A stretch of 8,027 nucleotides of DNA from an uncultured Bacteroidales bacterium (lineage in GTDB: Bacteria > Bacteroidota > Bacteroidia > Bacteroidales > UBA932). The notes under the pieces were generated by a model. It did not search any database. It had not been told where the DNA came from and saw nothing but the letters and a program-made list of their open reading frames with translations. The translations under genes and the position numbers were made by a program. Positions 1 through 5,510 of this stretch are shown here, in pieces; position 1 is the first letter of the stretch, and each line of letters starts with the position of its first letter. The stretch spans positions 1 through 8,027 of the forward strand of contig CAMOKK010000058.1 of assembly GCA_946617545.1 (NCBI GenBank), given 5' to 3'.

Positions 1-232
1 GAAGTACCTGGACGGCATCGCCGCCAAGCGCAAGACCATGGTGAGCACCGGTGACCGCAGCGCCAAGATCCGTACCTACAACTATCCTCAGGGCCGCGTG
101 ACAGACCACCGCATCGGCTGGAGCATGTACAACCTGCCCGTCTTTATGGACGGAGACATCCAGGAGTGCATAGACCAGCTGCAGATTGCAGAAAACGCAG
201 AACGCCTGAAAGAGGCAGGGGAGGAGCAGTAA
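1..232 (+). CDS. prfA: Peptide chain release factor 1, C-terminal end (partial, 5' cut by window edge)
   Basis: RF1 recognises UAA and UAG stop codons in the ribosomal A site and triggers release of the finished peptide. About 76 C-terminal residues are visible, with the first complete codon at position 2 and a TAA stop at 230-232. The stretch contains the RF1 signature [22 protein letters not shown], which here spans about residues 17-38 of the visible part. RF2 has a different sequence at this point (typically HPYQMVKDHR), so the RF1 assignment is firm. The tail with FMDGDI and AENAERLKE closely resembles Bacteroidales RF1. The GGQ catalytic loop and the stop-codon recognition motif lie upstream of the window and cannot be checked. 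queF begins 1 bp after the stop, so the two are almost certainly co-transcribed. Confidence 0.95.
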   Translation, partial: KYLDGIAAKRKTMVSTGDRSAKIRTYNYPQGRVTDHRIGWSMYNLPVFMDGDIQECIDQLQIAENAERLKEAGEEQ

Positions 233-233
233 G

Positions 234-689
234 ATGGCACGCAATCCCGAAGAACTGAAGGCGCTGGGCCACAAGGCCGAATACAGCCAGAACTACGCTC
301 CCGAGGTGTTGGAAACCTTTGAGAACCAGCATCCGGACAACGACTATTGGGTCCGTTTCAACTGCCCGGAATTCACCACGCTGTGCCCCATCACCGGCCA
401 GCCGGACTTTGCGGAAATCCGCATCAGCTACGTGCCGGACGTGAAGATGGTGGAATCCAAGTCCCTGAAACTGTATCTGTTCAGTTTCCGCAGCCACGGA
501 GACTTCCATGAGGACTGCGTGAACACCATCATGAAGGATCTCATCAAGCTCATGGACCCCAAGTACATTGAGGTGACGGGCTTCTTTACCCCCCGCGGCG
601 GTATCTCCATCTACCCCTACGCCAATTACGGCCGTCCGGGCACCAAGTGGGAACAGCTGGCCTGGGAGAGGCTTTCCAAGCACGAGTAA
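234..689 (+). CDS. queF: NADPH-dependent 7-cyano-7-deazaguanine (preQ0) reductase, QueF, short form
   Basis: QueF reduces the nitrile of preQ0 to the aminomethyl group of preQ1 using two NADPH, a cytoplasmic step in making the tRNA wobble base queuosine. At 151 residues it is the short, single-domain (B. subtilis type) form built on the T-fold. Visible motifs, with positions inferred by matching to the B. subtilis enzyme, are the catalytic Cys51 in [12 protein letters not shown], the proton-relaying Asp58, the family NADPH motif ESKSLKLY at 74-81, and His92-Glu93 that bind the substrate. All key residues are present. The ATG follows the prfA stop by 1 bp with no clear Shine-Dalgarno sequence, suggesting translational coupling. 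No other queuosine gene is in the window, so the link to prfA is positional; both concern decoding, but I would not infer more. The stop lies 3 bp from the end of the convergent fabF. Confidence 0.96.
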   Translation: MARNPEELKALGHKAEYSQNYAPEVLETFENQHPDNDYWVRFNCPEFTTLCPITGQPDFAEIRISYVPDVKMVESKSLKLYLFSFRSHGDFHEDCVNTIMKDLIKLMDPKYIEVTGFFTPRGGISIYPYANYGRPGTKWEQLAWERLSKHE

Positions 690-692
690 TCC

Positions 693-1949
693 TTAGCCCT
701 TATACGGCCGGAAGGCCACGCAGGCGTTGTGCCCTCCGAAACCGAAGGAATTGGAGAGGCCCAGGGTGAGGTCTGTCTTGACGGCCACGTTGGGGGTGTA
801 GTCCAGGTCGCATTCCGGGTCCGGGGTGTCCAGGTTGATGGTGGGCGGGCAGATTCCTTCCTTGAGGGCCATCACGGTGGCCACGGCCTCGGCGGCGCCG
901 GCGGCACCGAACATGTGGCCGGTCATGGACTTGGTGGAGGAGATGTGTGCCTTGTAGGCGTAGTCTCCCAGGGCCACCTTGCAGGCGATGGTTTCTGCAA
1001 TGTCGTTGAGGTGGGTGCCCGTTCCGTGGGCGTTGATATAGAGATTGTCCTTGGAAGGGTCGAAACCGGCTTCCGTGAGGGCGTCCTTGATGGACTTGGC
1101 CTGGGTGCTGCCATCCGGGCGGGGAGCGGTGGCATGGAAGGCGTCGCAAGTGTTGCCGTAGCCCACCATTTCTCCGTAGATGGTGGCTCCGCGCTCCAGG
1201 GCATGGTCTAAGGATTCCAGCACCAGCACGGCGGCGCCGTCACCCATCACAAACCCCTGGCGGTTGGCATTGAAGGGGAGCGAGGCGTACTTGGGGTCCG
1301 TGGAGCGGGTAAGGGCCTTGGCGTTGTAGAAACCGGCGATGCCCAGCGGAATGGAAACATGCTCGCTGCCGCCGGCGATGATGGCGTCGGCATAGCCGTG
1401 ACGGATGGCGCGGAAGGCCTCGCCGATGCAGTGGGAGGAGGTGGCGCAAGCCGTCACAATGTCTAAGCAAGGGCCCTCTGCGTGGTGTTTGATGGCAATG
1501 TGCCCGGCCGCGATGTTGGAAATCATGGTGGCGATGAAAAGCGGCGAAATCCACTTTCCGGACGGGTCTTCAATCATTTTCTGGGTTTCGCGGTACTGCA
1601 CCTCGAAACCGCCGATGCCGGAGCCCACGTACACGCCTAAGCGGTAGGGGTTGATGTTGGCGTTTTCTCCCTCCGACACCAGGCCCGCCTGCTGCATGGC
1701 CTGCCAGGCCGATGCCATGGCATAGAGCGTGAAATTGTCCTGCTTGCGGATAAAGGGCTTTTCCATGCCGTAGCGCTCCGGGTCAAAGTCTTTCACTTTG
1801 CCGGCAAAGGTGACGGGCATGTCTTTGAAGGCCTCTACGTAATCAATTCCGCAGACACCGTGGATGAGGTTGTTCCAGAAGGTATTAACGTCCGAGCCCA
1901 AAGAGGACACGACGCCCATTCCGGTAACGGCTACTCGCTTAGGTTCCAT
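693..1949 (-). CDS. fabF: 3-oxoacyl-[acyl-carrier-protein] synthase II (beta-ketoacyl-ACP synthase), FabF
   Basis: FabF condenses malonyl-ACP with a growing acyl-ACP in type II fatty-acid elongation in the cytoplasm. The 418-residue protein is the normal length for the family and has the thiolase fold. The Cys-His-His catalytic set is intact: Cys168 in TACATSSH, His308 in NAHGTGT, and His345 in STKSMTGH with the conserved Lys340. The gating loop GFGG lies at 403-406 and the start motif VAVTGMGVVSSLG at 6-18. The start ATG at 1947-1949 fits the family N-terminus (two to six residues before the first beta strand) and lies about 32 bp from a well-formed Bacteroidota promoter. The gene appears monocistronic and ends tail to tail with queF. 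In many Bacteroidota fabF sits in an acpP-fabF-rnc cluster; neither partner is here, so this may be a second copy or a relocated one. Specificity between FabF and FabB-like roles cannot be read directly, but sequence favours FabF. Confidence 0.96.
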   Translation of the reverse strand: MEPKRVAVTGMGVVSSLGSDVNTFWNNLIHGVCGIDYVEAFKDMPVTFAGKVKDFDPERYGMEKPFIRKQDNFTLYAMASAWQAMQQAGLVSEGENANINPYRLGVYVGSGIGGFEVQYRETQKMIEDPSGKWISPLFIATMISNIAAGHIAIKHHAEGPCLDIVTACATSSHCIGEAFRAIRHGYADAIIAGGSEHVSIPLGIAGFYNAKALTRSTDPKYASLPFNANRQGFVMGDGAAVLVLESLDHALERGATIYGEMVGYGNTCDAFHATAPRPDGSTQAKSIKDALTEAGFDPSKDNLYINAHGTGTHLNDIAETIACKVALGDYAYKAHISSTKSMTGHMFGAAGAAEAVATVMALKEGICPPTINLDTPDPECDLDYTPNVAVKTDLTLGLSNSFGFGGHNACVAFRPYKG

Positions 1950-1967
1950 ATGGTTTGTTCTAATTTT

Positions 1968-1990
1968 CCTAATTAACTTGCAAAATTAGG
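1968..1990. repeat. 7-bp inverted repeat over the fabF -7 element (possible operator)
   Basis: CCTAATT at 1968-1974 is the exact reverse complement of AATTAGG at 1984-1990, separated by a 9-nt spacer that contains the palindrome TTGCAA at 1978-1983. The right arm overlaps the fabF -7 hexamer region (1981-1988), so a protein bound here would block the promoter. The region is AT-rich, which makes short dyads more likely by chance. A regulator is inferred only. Confidence 0.35.
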
Positions 1991-2011
1991 CATTTTCAGG
2001 GAGATTACAAA
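1981..2011 (-). promoter_or_regulatory. Bacteroidota-type promoter for fabF (TTTG-N19-TAATTTTG)
   Basis: Read on the minus strand, TTTG (plus-strand 2008-2011) is followed after exactly 19 nt by TAATTTTG (plus-strand 1981-1988). This matches the known Bacteroidota primary sigma consensus, a -33 TTTG and a -7 TAnnTTTG, at every fixed base. Transcription would be expected to start roughly at 1974-1976, giving a leader of about 25 nt before the fabF ATG. The leader is AT-rich without a Shine-Dalgarno sequence, as usual in this phylum. Confidence 0.8.
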
Positions 2012-2013
2012 AA

Positions 2014-2045
2014 TTGGCATATCCGGAGATTTTTGAGTAACTTCG
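2014..2045 (+). promoter_or_regulatory. Possible promoter for the murQ operon (TTG-N21-TAACTTCG)
   Basis: TTG at 2014-2016 is followed after 21 nt by TAACTTCG at 2038-2045, which differs from the Bacteroidota -7 consensus TAnnTTTG only by one pyrimidine change. It would start transcription near 2052 and give a very short leader of about 13 nt before the ATG at 2065. A competing candidate is TTTG at 2032-2035 with TTCGTTTG at 2054-2061, but that would start transcription inside or after the preferred start codon. The -33 part overlaps the back of the fabF promoter, so the two divergent promoters would be nearly superimposed. Confidence 0.45.
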
Positions 2046-2067
2046 CATACTTATTCGTTTGAGTATG
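2046..2067. repeat. 6-bp inverted repeat ending on the murQ start codon
   Basis: CATACT at 2046-2051 is the exact reverse complement of AGTATG at 2062-2067, with a 10-nt spacer. The right arm includes the proposed murQ ATG (2065-2067). It could be an operator at the transcription start or, if transcribed, a weak hairpin covering the start codon. With the transcription start predicted near 2052 the left arm might lie outside the mRNA, which favours a DNA-level site. Six base pairs can arise by chance. Confidence 0.3.
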
Positions 2068-2871
2068 AAAACTACAGAGCAAAGTTCGCATTTCGAGCAC
2101 CTGGACGCCATGTCCACCCGGGAAATCCTGGAGGGTATCAATCAGGAGGACCGTCTGGTCCCCGTGGCCGTGGCCCAGGCCATTCCGGCCATCGAAAAAC
2201 TGGTGGACGGGATTGTGGAGCGGGTCCCCAAGGGAGGCCGCGTTTTCTATACCGGTGCCGGAACGTCCGGCCGATTGGGCATTGTGGATGCCTCCGAGAT
2301 AGCGCCCACCTACGGCGTGTCGGATTTGTTCATCGGCGTGATGGCGGGCGGTGACGGCGCCATCCGTCATGCCGTGGAAGGGGCCGAGGACAATGCGCTC
2401 CAGGGTTGGGAAGACTTGCAGCGTTTCCATCCCACCTCCATGGACGTGCTGGTGGGCATAACGGCTTCCGGCGGGGCGCCCTATGTGCTGGGGGCCATCC
2501 GGAAAGCCCGCGAGAAGGGCCTCCTGACGGGTGCCATCACCAACAACGAAGACAGCCCCGTGGTGCGTGAGGCCCAGATTGCCATGGTGGCCAGCGTGGG
2601 GCCGGAGTTCGTGACGGGCTCTACCCGCATGAAATCCGGAACATCGGCCAAACTCATCCTCAATATGATTTCCACCGCGTCCATGATTCGGCTGGGCCAT
2701 GTGAAGGGCAACAAGATGGTGGACATGCAGCTCACCAACCAGAAACTGGTGGACCGCGGCACCCGCATGATTATGGAAGCTACCGGAATCAAGGATTACG
2801 ACCAGGCCCAGGCGCTCCTGCTCCGCTACGGACAGGTGCGCAGCGCCGTTGAGGCCTATTTTAAAAAATAA
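2065..2871 (+). CDS. murQ: N-acetylmuramic acid 6-phosphate etherase MurQ
   Basis: MurQ cleaves the D-lactyl ether of MurNAc-6-phosphate to give GlcNAc-6-phosphate and D-lactate, a cytoplasmic step of peptidoglycan recycling. The protein is a SIS-domain sugar-phosphate enzyme. Numbered from the ATG at 2065, it shows the phosphosugar loop and signature TGAGTSGRLGIVDASE at 63-78, with Glu78 and Glu108 (in AVEGAED) matching the two catalytic acids of the E. coli enzyme, the second sugar-phosphate loop TASGGAPYV at 133-141, and TGSTRMKSGT at 184-193. At 268 residues it lacks roughly the last 25 residues of the E. coli protein (298), as do other Bacteroidota members. An in-frame TTG at 2059 would add two residues, but the ATG is preferred; an ATG at 2110 would remove N-terminal sequence that aligns with the family. 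It heads a tight five-gene run. No kinase or transporter for MurNAc is in the window, so how MurNAc-6-P arises here is not visible. Confidence 0.95.
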   Translation: MKTTEQSSHFEHLDAMSTREILEGINQEDRLVPVAVAQAIPAIEKLVDGIVERVPKGGRVFYTGAGTSGRLGIVDASEIAPTYGVSDLFIGVMAGGDGAIRHAVEGAEDNALQGWEDLQRFHPTSMDVLVGITASGGAPYVLGAIRKAREKGLLTGAITNNEDSPVVREAQIAMVASVGPEFVTGSTRMKSGTSAKLILNMISTASMIRLGHVKGNKMVDMQLTNQKLVDRGTRMIMEATGIKDYDQAQALLLRYGQVRSAVEAYFKK

Positions 2872-2876
2872 GAGCC

Positions 2877-3311
2877 ATGTGGCAGAGAATCCAAACCCTT
2901 TTTCTTCTGATATCGGCCGGCCTGGCGGCGGCTCTTTGCCTGAGTCCCGCCTATAGCCTGGCAAGCCCTGAAGGGCTTGTCGAGGTGTCTTACTGGCAGC
3001 TCCGGAGCCCGTATTTCGGGATTCTGCTGGGCATCGTGGCCTTCCTGATTGTGCTGGCCCTGGTGGTGTACAAATCCCGCATCCTGCAAATGCGCCTGGC
3101 GGTGCTGTCGGCCATCATGGCCCTGGGAATGCAGCTTTGGCTGGCCTGGATGTACTTCACTTTCGAAGGCCCGGTTTTCCATTGGACGGTCATTTTCCCG
3201 CTGCTCATCTGCATCAGCAACCTGCTGGCGGCCCGGGGAGATTTCCAGGACCAGCTGGTGGTGGAAAGCGCCTACCGGGTAAGGGAAAGACGTAAACGCA
3301 AACGTAAATAA
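2877..3311 (+). CDS. DUF4293 family four-helix membrane protein, function unknown
   Basis: This 144-residue integral membrane protein fits DUF4293, a family found essentially in Bacteroidota and lacking a known function. The family N-terminus (M-x-QRIQT followed at once by a hydrophobic helix) is visible, as is the characteristic tail in which the last helix is followed by LLAARGDFQDQLVVES and a basic stretch. Predicted transmembrane segments lie at about 7-27, 46-65, 73-94 and 100-118, which with the strongly basic C-terminus (RERRKRKRK at 136-144) places both ends in the cytoplasm by the positive-inside rule. The last codons are a small tandem of Arg-Lys pairs (CGTAAA, CGCAAA, CGTAAA at 3291-3308). 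It starts 5 bp after the murQ stop and ends 10 bp before the nucleotidyltransferase gene, so co-transcription is likely. The family assignment is from recognition of the pattern; no enzymatic motif is seen. Confidence 0.82.
   Translation: MWQRIQTLFLLISAGLAAALCLSPAYSLASPEGLVEVSYWQLRSPYFGILLGIVAFLIVLALVVYKSRILQMRLAVLSAIMALGMQLWLAWMYFTFEGPVFHWTVIFPLLICISNLLAARGDFQDQLVVESAYRVRERRKRKRK
2961..2980. repeat. Short GC-rich palindrome inside the DUF4293 gene
   Basis: CAAGCCC at 2962-2968 and GGGCTTG at 2973-2979 form a perfect 7-bp stem around the loop TGAA, extendable by a G-U pair at 2961/2980. It lies in the first extracytoplasmic loop coding region, about codons 29-35. No T-tract follows, so it is not a standard intrinsic terminator. 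It may be chance in GC-rich coding sequence or a transcript-processing hairpin. Confidence 0.35.
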
Positions 3312-3321
3312 AACAGATACT

Positions 3322-4254
3322 ATGAAACCTACACTTCTTGTACTGGCTGCCGGTATGGGCAGCCGTTATGGCGGACTCAAGCAGATGGACGGCCTGGGTC
3401 CCCACGGAGAAACCATCATCGACTATTCCATTCACGACGCGGTTGAGGCCGGCTTCGGCAAGGTGGTCTATATTGTCCGCGAGTCTTTCAAAGAGCAGAT
3501 GGAGCAGGCCGTGAAGCAGAAATATGCCGGTGTGAAAACCGTGGACGGAGAGCCCCTGCAGTTTGTTTTCGTAACCCAGGAGCTGGACAAGATTCCCGCC
3601 CCTTTCACCGTTCCCGAGGAGCGTGTGAAGCCCTGGGGTACGGCCCACGCCGTGCTCATGGGCGCATCCGTGATTAACGAGCCCTTCGCCGTGATTAACG
3701 GAGACGATTTCTATGGCAAGGAGTCCTTCAAGATTTTGGGAGACTGGTGCCGGAAGCATGCTTCCACCCAGGGCCAGTACTGCATCGTGGGCTTCGAGCT
3801 GGAGAACACCCTGAGCGAGAACGGCAGCGTGTCCCGCGGCATCTGCTCCTACGACGCCAAGGGCAACCTGACAGACATTGCCGAGCATCTGGAGATTGCC
3901 CGCGAGGCCGACGGAAAGGTGTACGGCAACAACTCCGTGAACGGAGAGAATCACGTGGAACTGGACGCCAAGGCCCTCTGCTCCATGAACATGTGGGGCT
4001 TCACCCCGGATTACTTTGAGAAGAGCGCGGAGATTTTCAAGACTTTCCTCAAGGAGCACATCACCGAGCCCAAGAAGGAATACTACATCCCTTACGCCGT
4101 AGATGTGATTGTGAAGGGCGGTGAAGGCTCCTGCGAGGTGCTTTCCACCCCTTCCCGCTGGTTTGGCGTCACCTACAAGGAAGACCGCCCGGGCGTGGTG
4201 GCCAAGTTTGCGGAGCTCGTAGAAAAAGGTATTTATCCCAGCCCCCTGTATTGA
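3322..4254 (+). CDS. Sugar-1-phosphate nucleotidyltransferase family protein, substrate unassigned
   Basis: The 310-residue protein belongs to the nucleotidyltransferase superfamily that joins an NTP to a sugar 1-phosphate with release of pyrophosphate. The N-terminal nucleotide-binding signature is clear: VLAAGMGSRYGGLKQMDGLG at about 7-26, a variant of the usual GxGTRL-xxTxxxPK. Further markers are KPWGTAHA at 103-110, which contacts the base in relatives, and INGDDFYG at 125-132 with the metal-binding acidic pair Asp128-Asp129. The rest of the protein is typical alpha/beta with no left-handed beta-helix acetyltransferase repeats, so it is not a GlmU-type bifunctional enzyme. The RYGGLKQ variant marks a subgroup common in Bacteroidota that is usually annotated only as nucleotidyltransferase. 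It does not look like Pseudomonas MurU or classic RmlA/GalU. Its place after murQ hints at an amino-sugar or envelope sugar, but that is inference. The start ATG lies 10 bp after the DUF4293 stop, and 1 bp separates its stop from the next gene. Confidence 0.85.
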   Translation: MKPTLLVLAAGMGSRYGGLKQMDGLGPHGETIIDYSIHDAVEAGFGKVVYIVRESFKEQMEQAVKQKYAGVKTVDGEPLQFVFVTQELDKIPAPFTVPEERVKPWGTAHAVLMGASVINEPFAVINGDDFYGKESFKILGDWCRKHASTQGQYCIVGFELENTLSENGSVSRGICSYDAKGNLTDIAEHLEIAREADGKVYGNNSVNGENHVELDAKALCSMNMWGFTPDYFEKSAEIFKTFLKEHITEPKKEYYIPYAVDVIVKGGEGSCEVLSTPSRWFGVTYKEDRPGVVAKFAELVEKGIYPSPLY

Positions 4255-4255
4255 C

Positions 4256-5194
4256 ATGACCCCTCCTCCTTTGTTCAAAAAGGCACGTCAGGTCAATAAT
4301 TACGACCTCTATGCCAATCACGCCTGGTATGTGCCGGGCGTGAAGGGCATGTTCGTCCTGCTGGGCTGGTTCCTGGCGGGCAACCTGCTGGGCAGCCTGG
4401 TGGAAGTGATAGGCATGGCTTTTTTGCCTGCGGAAATTATCCAAAAGTACGCCATGCTGGTGGTATATCCGCTGTCCTTCCTGCCGCCTATGGTATATGC
4501 CGCGCAGAAGAGCCAGCGCAACAGCCTGTTCGAGACCGGCTACAAGCTAAACAGCAGCCATTGGGGCCCCTTCAAGGCCTGGCAGGTGGTGCTCATCACC
4601 GTGGGGCTTTCATTTGCCACCATGATATCGGCCGATTTGCCCAACTACTGGAACTACAAGCTCACCACGGCCACGCCGGCCATGAAGAGCTTCTACGACA
4701 CCATTGTGGAACTGCTCAAGCAGATGACCGGCGGCCCGTGGTGGAGCTCCTTCCTCCTTACGGCCATCTTTGCGCCCATTTTTGAGGAATGGCTGTGCCG
4801 GGGCATGGTGCTTCGCGGCCTCCTTACCAAGATGAAGCCCGCCTGGGCCATCGTGGTATCGGCCCTGTTCTTTGCGCTCATCCACATGAATCCCTGGCAG
4901 GCGCTGAATGCCTTTATCATCGGCGTTGTAATGGGCTATGTGTATTACAAGACGGGCAACCTTTGGCTCACCATGCTCATCCACTTCGTGAACAACGGAA
5001 CGGCGGTGGTCCTGAGCCAGATTTCTTCCCTGCAGGACGTAGACTTCTGGATAGACATCATGCCCCAGACCACGTACGCGGTGGTGTATGTGCTGGGTCT
5101 GGTGCTGCTGGGGGCCTGCCTGATGGCTTTCCGCCGCATCCCGCTGGAGCAGGAAAGAGGCAATATAGATACGGTAACGCTTAATGTAGACTGA
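4256..5194 (+). CDS. CPBP family intramembrane glutamic endopeptidase (CAAX protease/Abi type)
   Basis: This 312-residue polytopic membrane protein carries the three motifs of the CPBP (Abi/Rce1-like) proteases. They are EEWLCRG at 177-183 giving the EExxxR site (Glu177, Glu178, Arg182), FALIH at 206-210 giving FxxxH (Phe206, His210), and HFVNN at 243-247 giving HxxxN (His243, Asn247). All lie in or beside hydrophobic helices and together form the membrane-embedded active site of the family. About seven or eight transmembrane segments can be traced, roughly at 30-50, 64-82, 108-126, 164-180, 196-212, 215-231, 236-254 and 272-292. Relatives process prenylated or other membrane proteins or act in bacteriocin self-immunity and signalling; the target here cannot be predicted. 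No CAAX prenyl substrate or bacteriocin gene is nearby. The ATG is 1 bp after the nucleotidyltransferase stop without a Shine-Dalgarno sequence, and the stop is 1 bp before the ftsB-like gene, so coupling along the run is likely. Confidence 0.9.
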   Translation: MTPPPLFKKARQVNNYDLYANHAWYVPGVKGMFVLLGWFLAGNLLGSLVEVIGMAFLPAEIIQKYAMLVVYPLSFLPPMVYAAQKSQRNSLFETGYKLNSSHWGPFKAWQVVLITVGLSFATMISADLPNYWNYKLTTATPAMKSFYDTIVELLKQMTGGPWWSSFLLTAIFAPIFEEWLCRGMVLRGLLTKMKPAWAIVVSALFFALIHMNPWQALNAFIIGVVMGYVYYKTGNLWLTMLIHFVNNGTAVVLSQISSLQDVDFWIDIMPQTTYAVVYVLGLVLLGACLMAFRRIPLEQERGNIDTVTLNVD

Positions 5195-5195
5195 T

Positions 5196-5510
5196 ATGGA
5201 AGAGAAAAAGGACAGATGGGCCGCGCTCAAGAAAAGTGACCACAATTACCTGGTCCCTTTCGTGATTATTTCCACCACCCTGGTGGCTTTGTGGCTGCTG
5301 TTCTTTGCCCATAACAGCGTTTTGTCCTGGATTCGGGCCACCATGGAGGAGAGGTCGCAGGAGGCCGAGATGGCCCGCCTGAAGGCAGAGATTCAGGAGA
5401 TGGACCAGGAGATAGACCGGCTCCGGAACAACACGGATACGCTGGAGGCCTTTGCCCGGGAGCAGTATTATTTCTGCGCTCCGGGAGAGGACGTGTACAT
5501 CTTGGAATAG
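5196..5510 (+). CDS. ftsB: Septum formation initiator, FtsB/DivIC family
   Basis: FtsB/DivIC proteins are small bitopic inner-membrane proteins of the divisome that pair with FtsL and help activate septal peptidoglycan synthesis. This 104-residue protein has the full family plan: a basic cytoplasmic N-terminus (about 1-17), one transmembrane helix at about 18-38, a coiled coil at about 50-80 rich in Glu, Arg and Leu heptads, and the conserved terminal motif with AREQYYF and PGEDVY at 87-101. Cys94 stands where many relatives have a basic or polar residue. The name ftsB is used in the broad sense; divIC would be equally defensible. It is the last gene of the murQ run and starts 1 bp after the protease gene. 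Its last 14 codons overlap the 3' end of folP on the other strand by 43 bp. The conserved motif lies within that overlap, so the overlap is real on this strand. Confidence 0.9.
   Translation: MEEKKDRWAALKKSDHNYLVPFVIISTTLVALWLLFFAHNSVLSWIRATMEERSQEAEMARLKAEIQEMDQEIDRLRNNTDTLEAFAREQYYFCAPGEDVYILE

Noticed and set aside
706..717. GGCC-GGAA-GGCC hairpin near the queF/fabF junction as a terminator
   Set aside because: The stem is only 4 bp, lies within the fabF coding end, and has no T-tract on either strand.
2059..2064. TTG at 2059 as the murQ start
   Set aside because: It adds only two residues before an in-frame ATG, which fits the family N-terminus better and is the stronger start codon.
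2005..2964. 319-codon minus-strand open frame opposite murQ
   Set aside because: It lies antisense to murQ, which has complete family motifs. Its translation is His/Gly/Arg-rich without recognisable domains, as expected for mirror frames of GC-rich genes.
3214..4278. 354-codon minus-strand open frame opposite the nucleotidyltransferase gene
   Set aside because: Antisense shadow with low-complexity His/Leu/Gly composition and no motif; the plus-strand gene is clearly real.
4256..5194. CPBP protease as a bacteriocin-immunity or abortive-infection system
   Set aside because: No bacteriocin-like peptide, toxin or phage-defence gene is adjacent. The gene sits in a housekeeping envelope run, so only the protease family is claimed.
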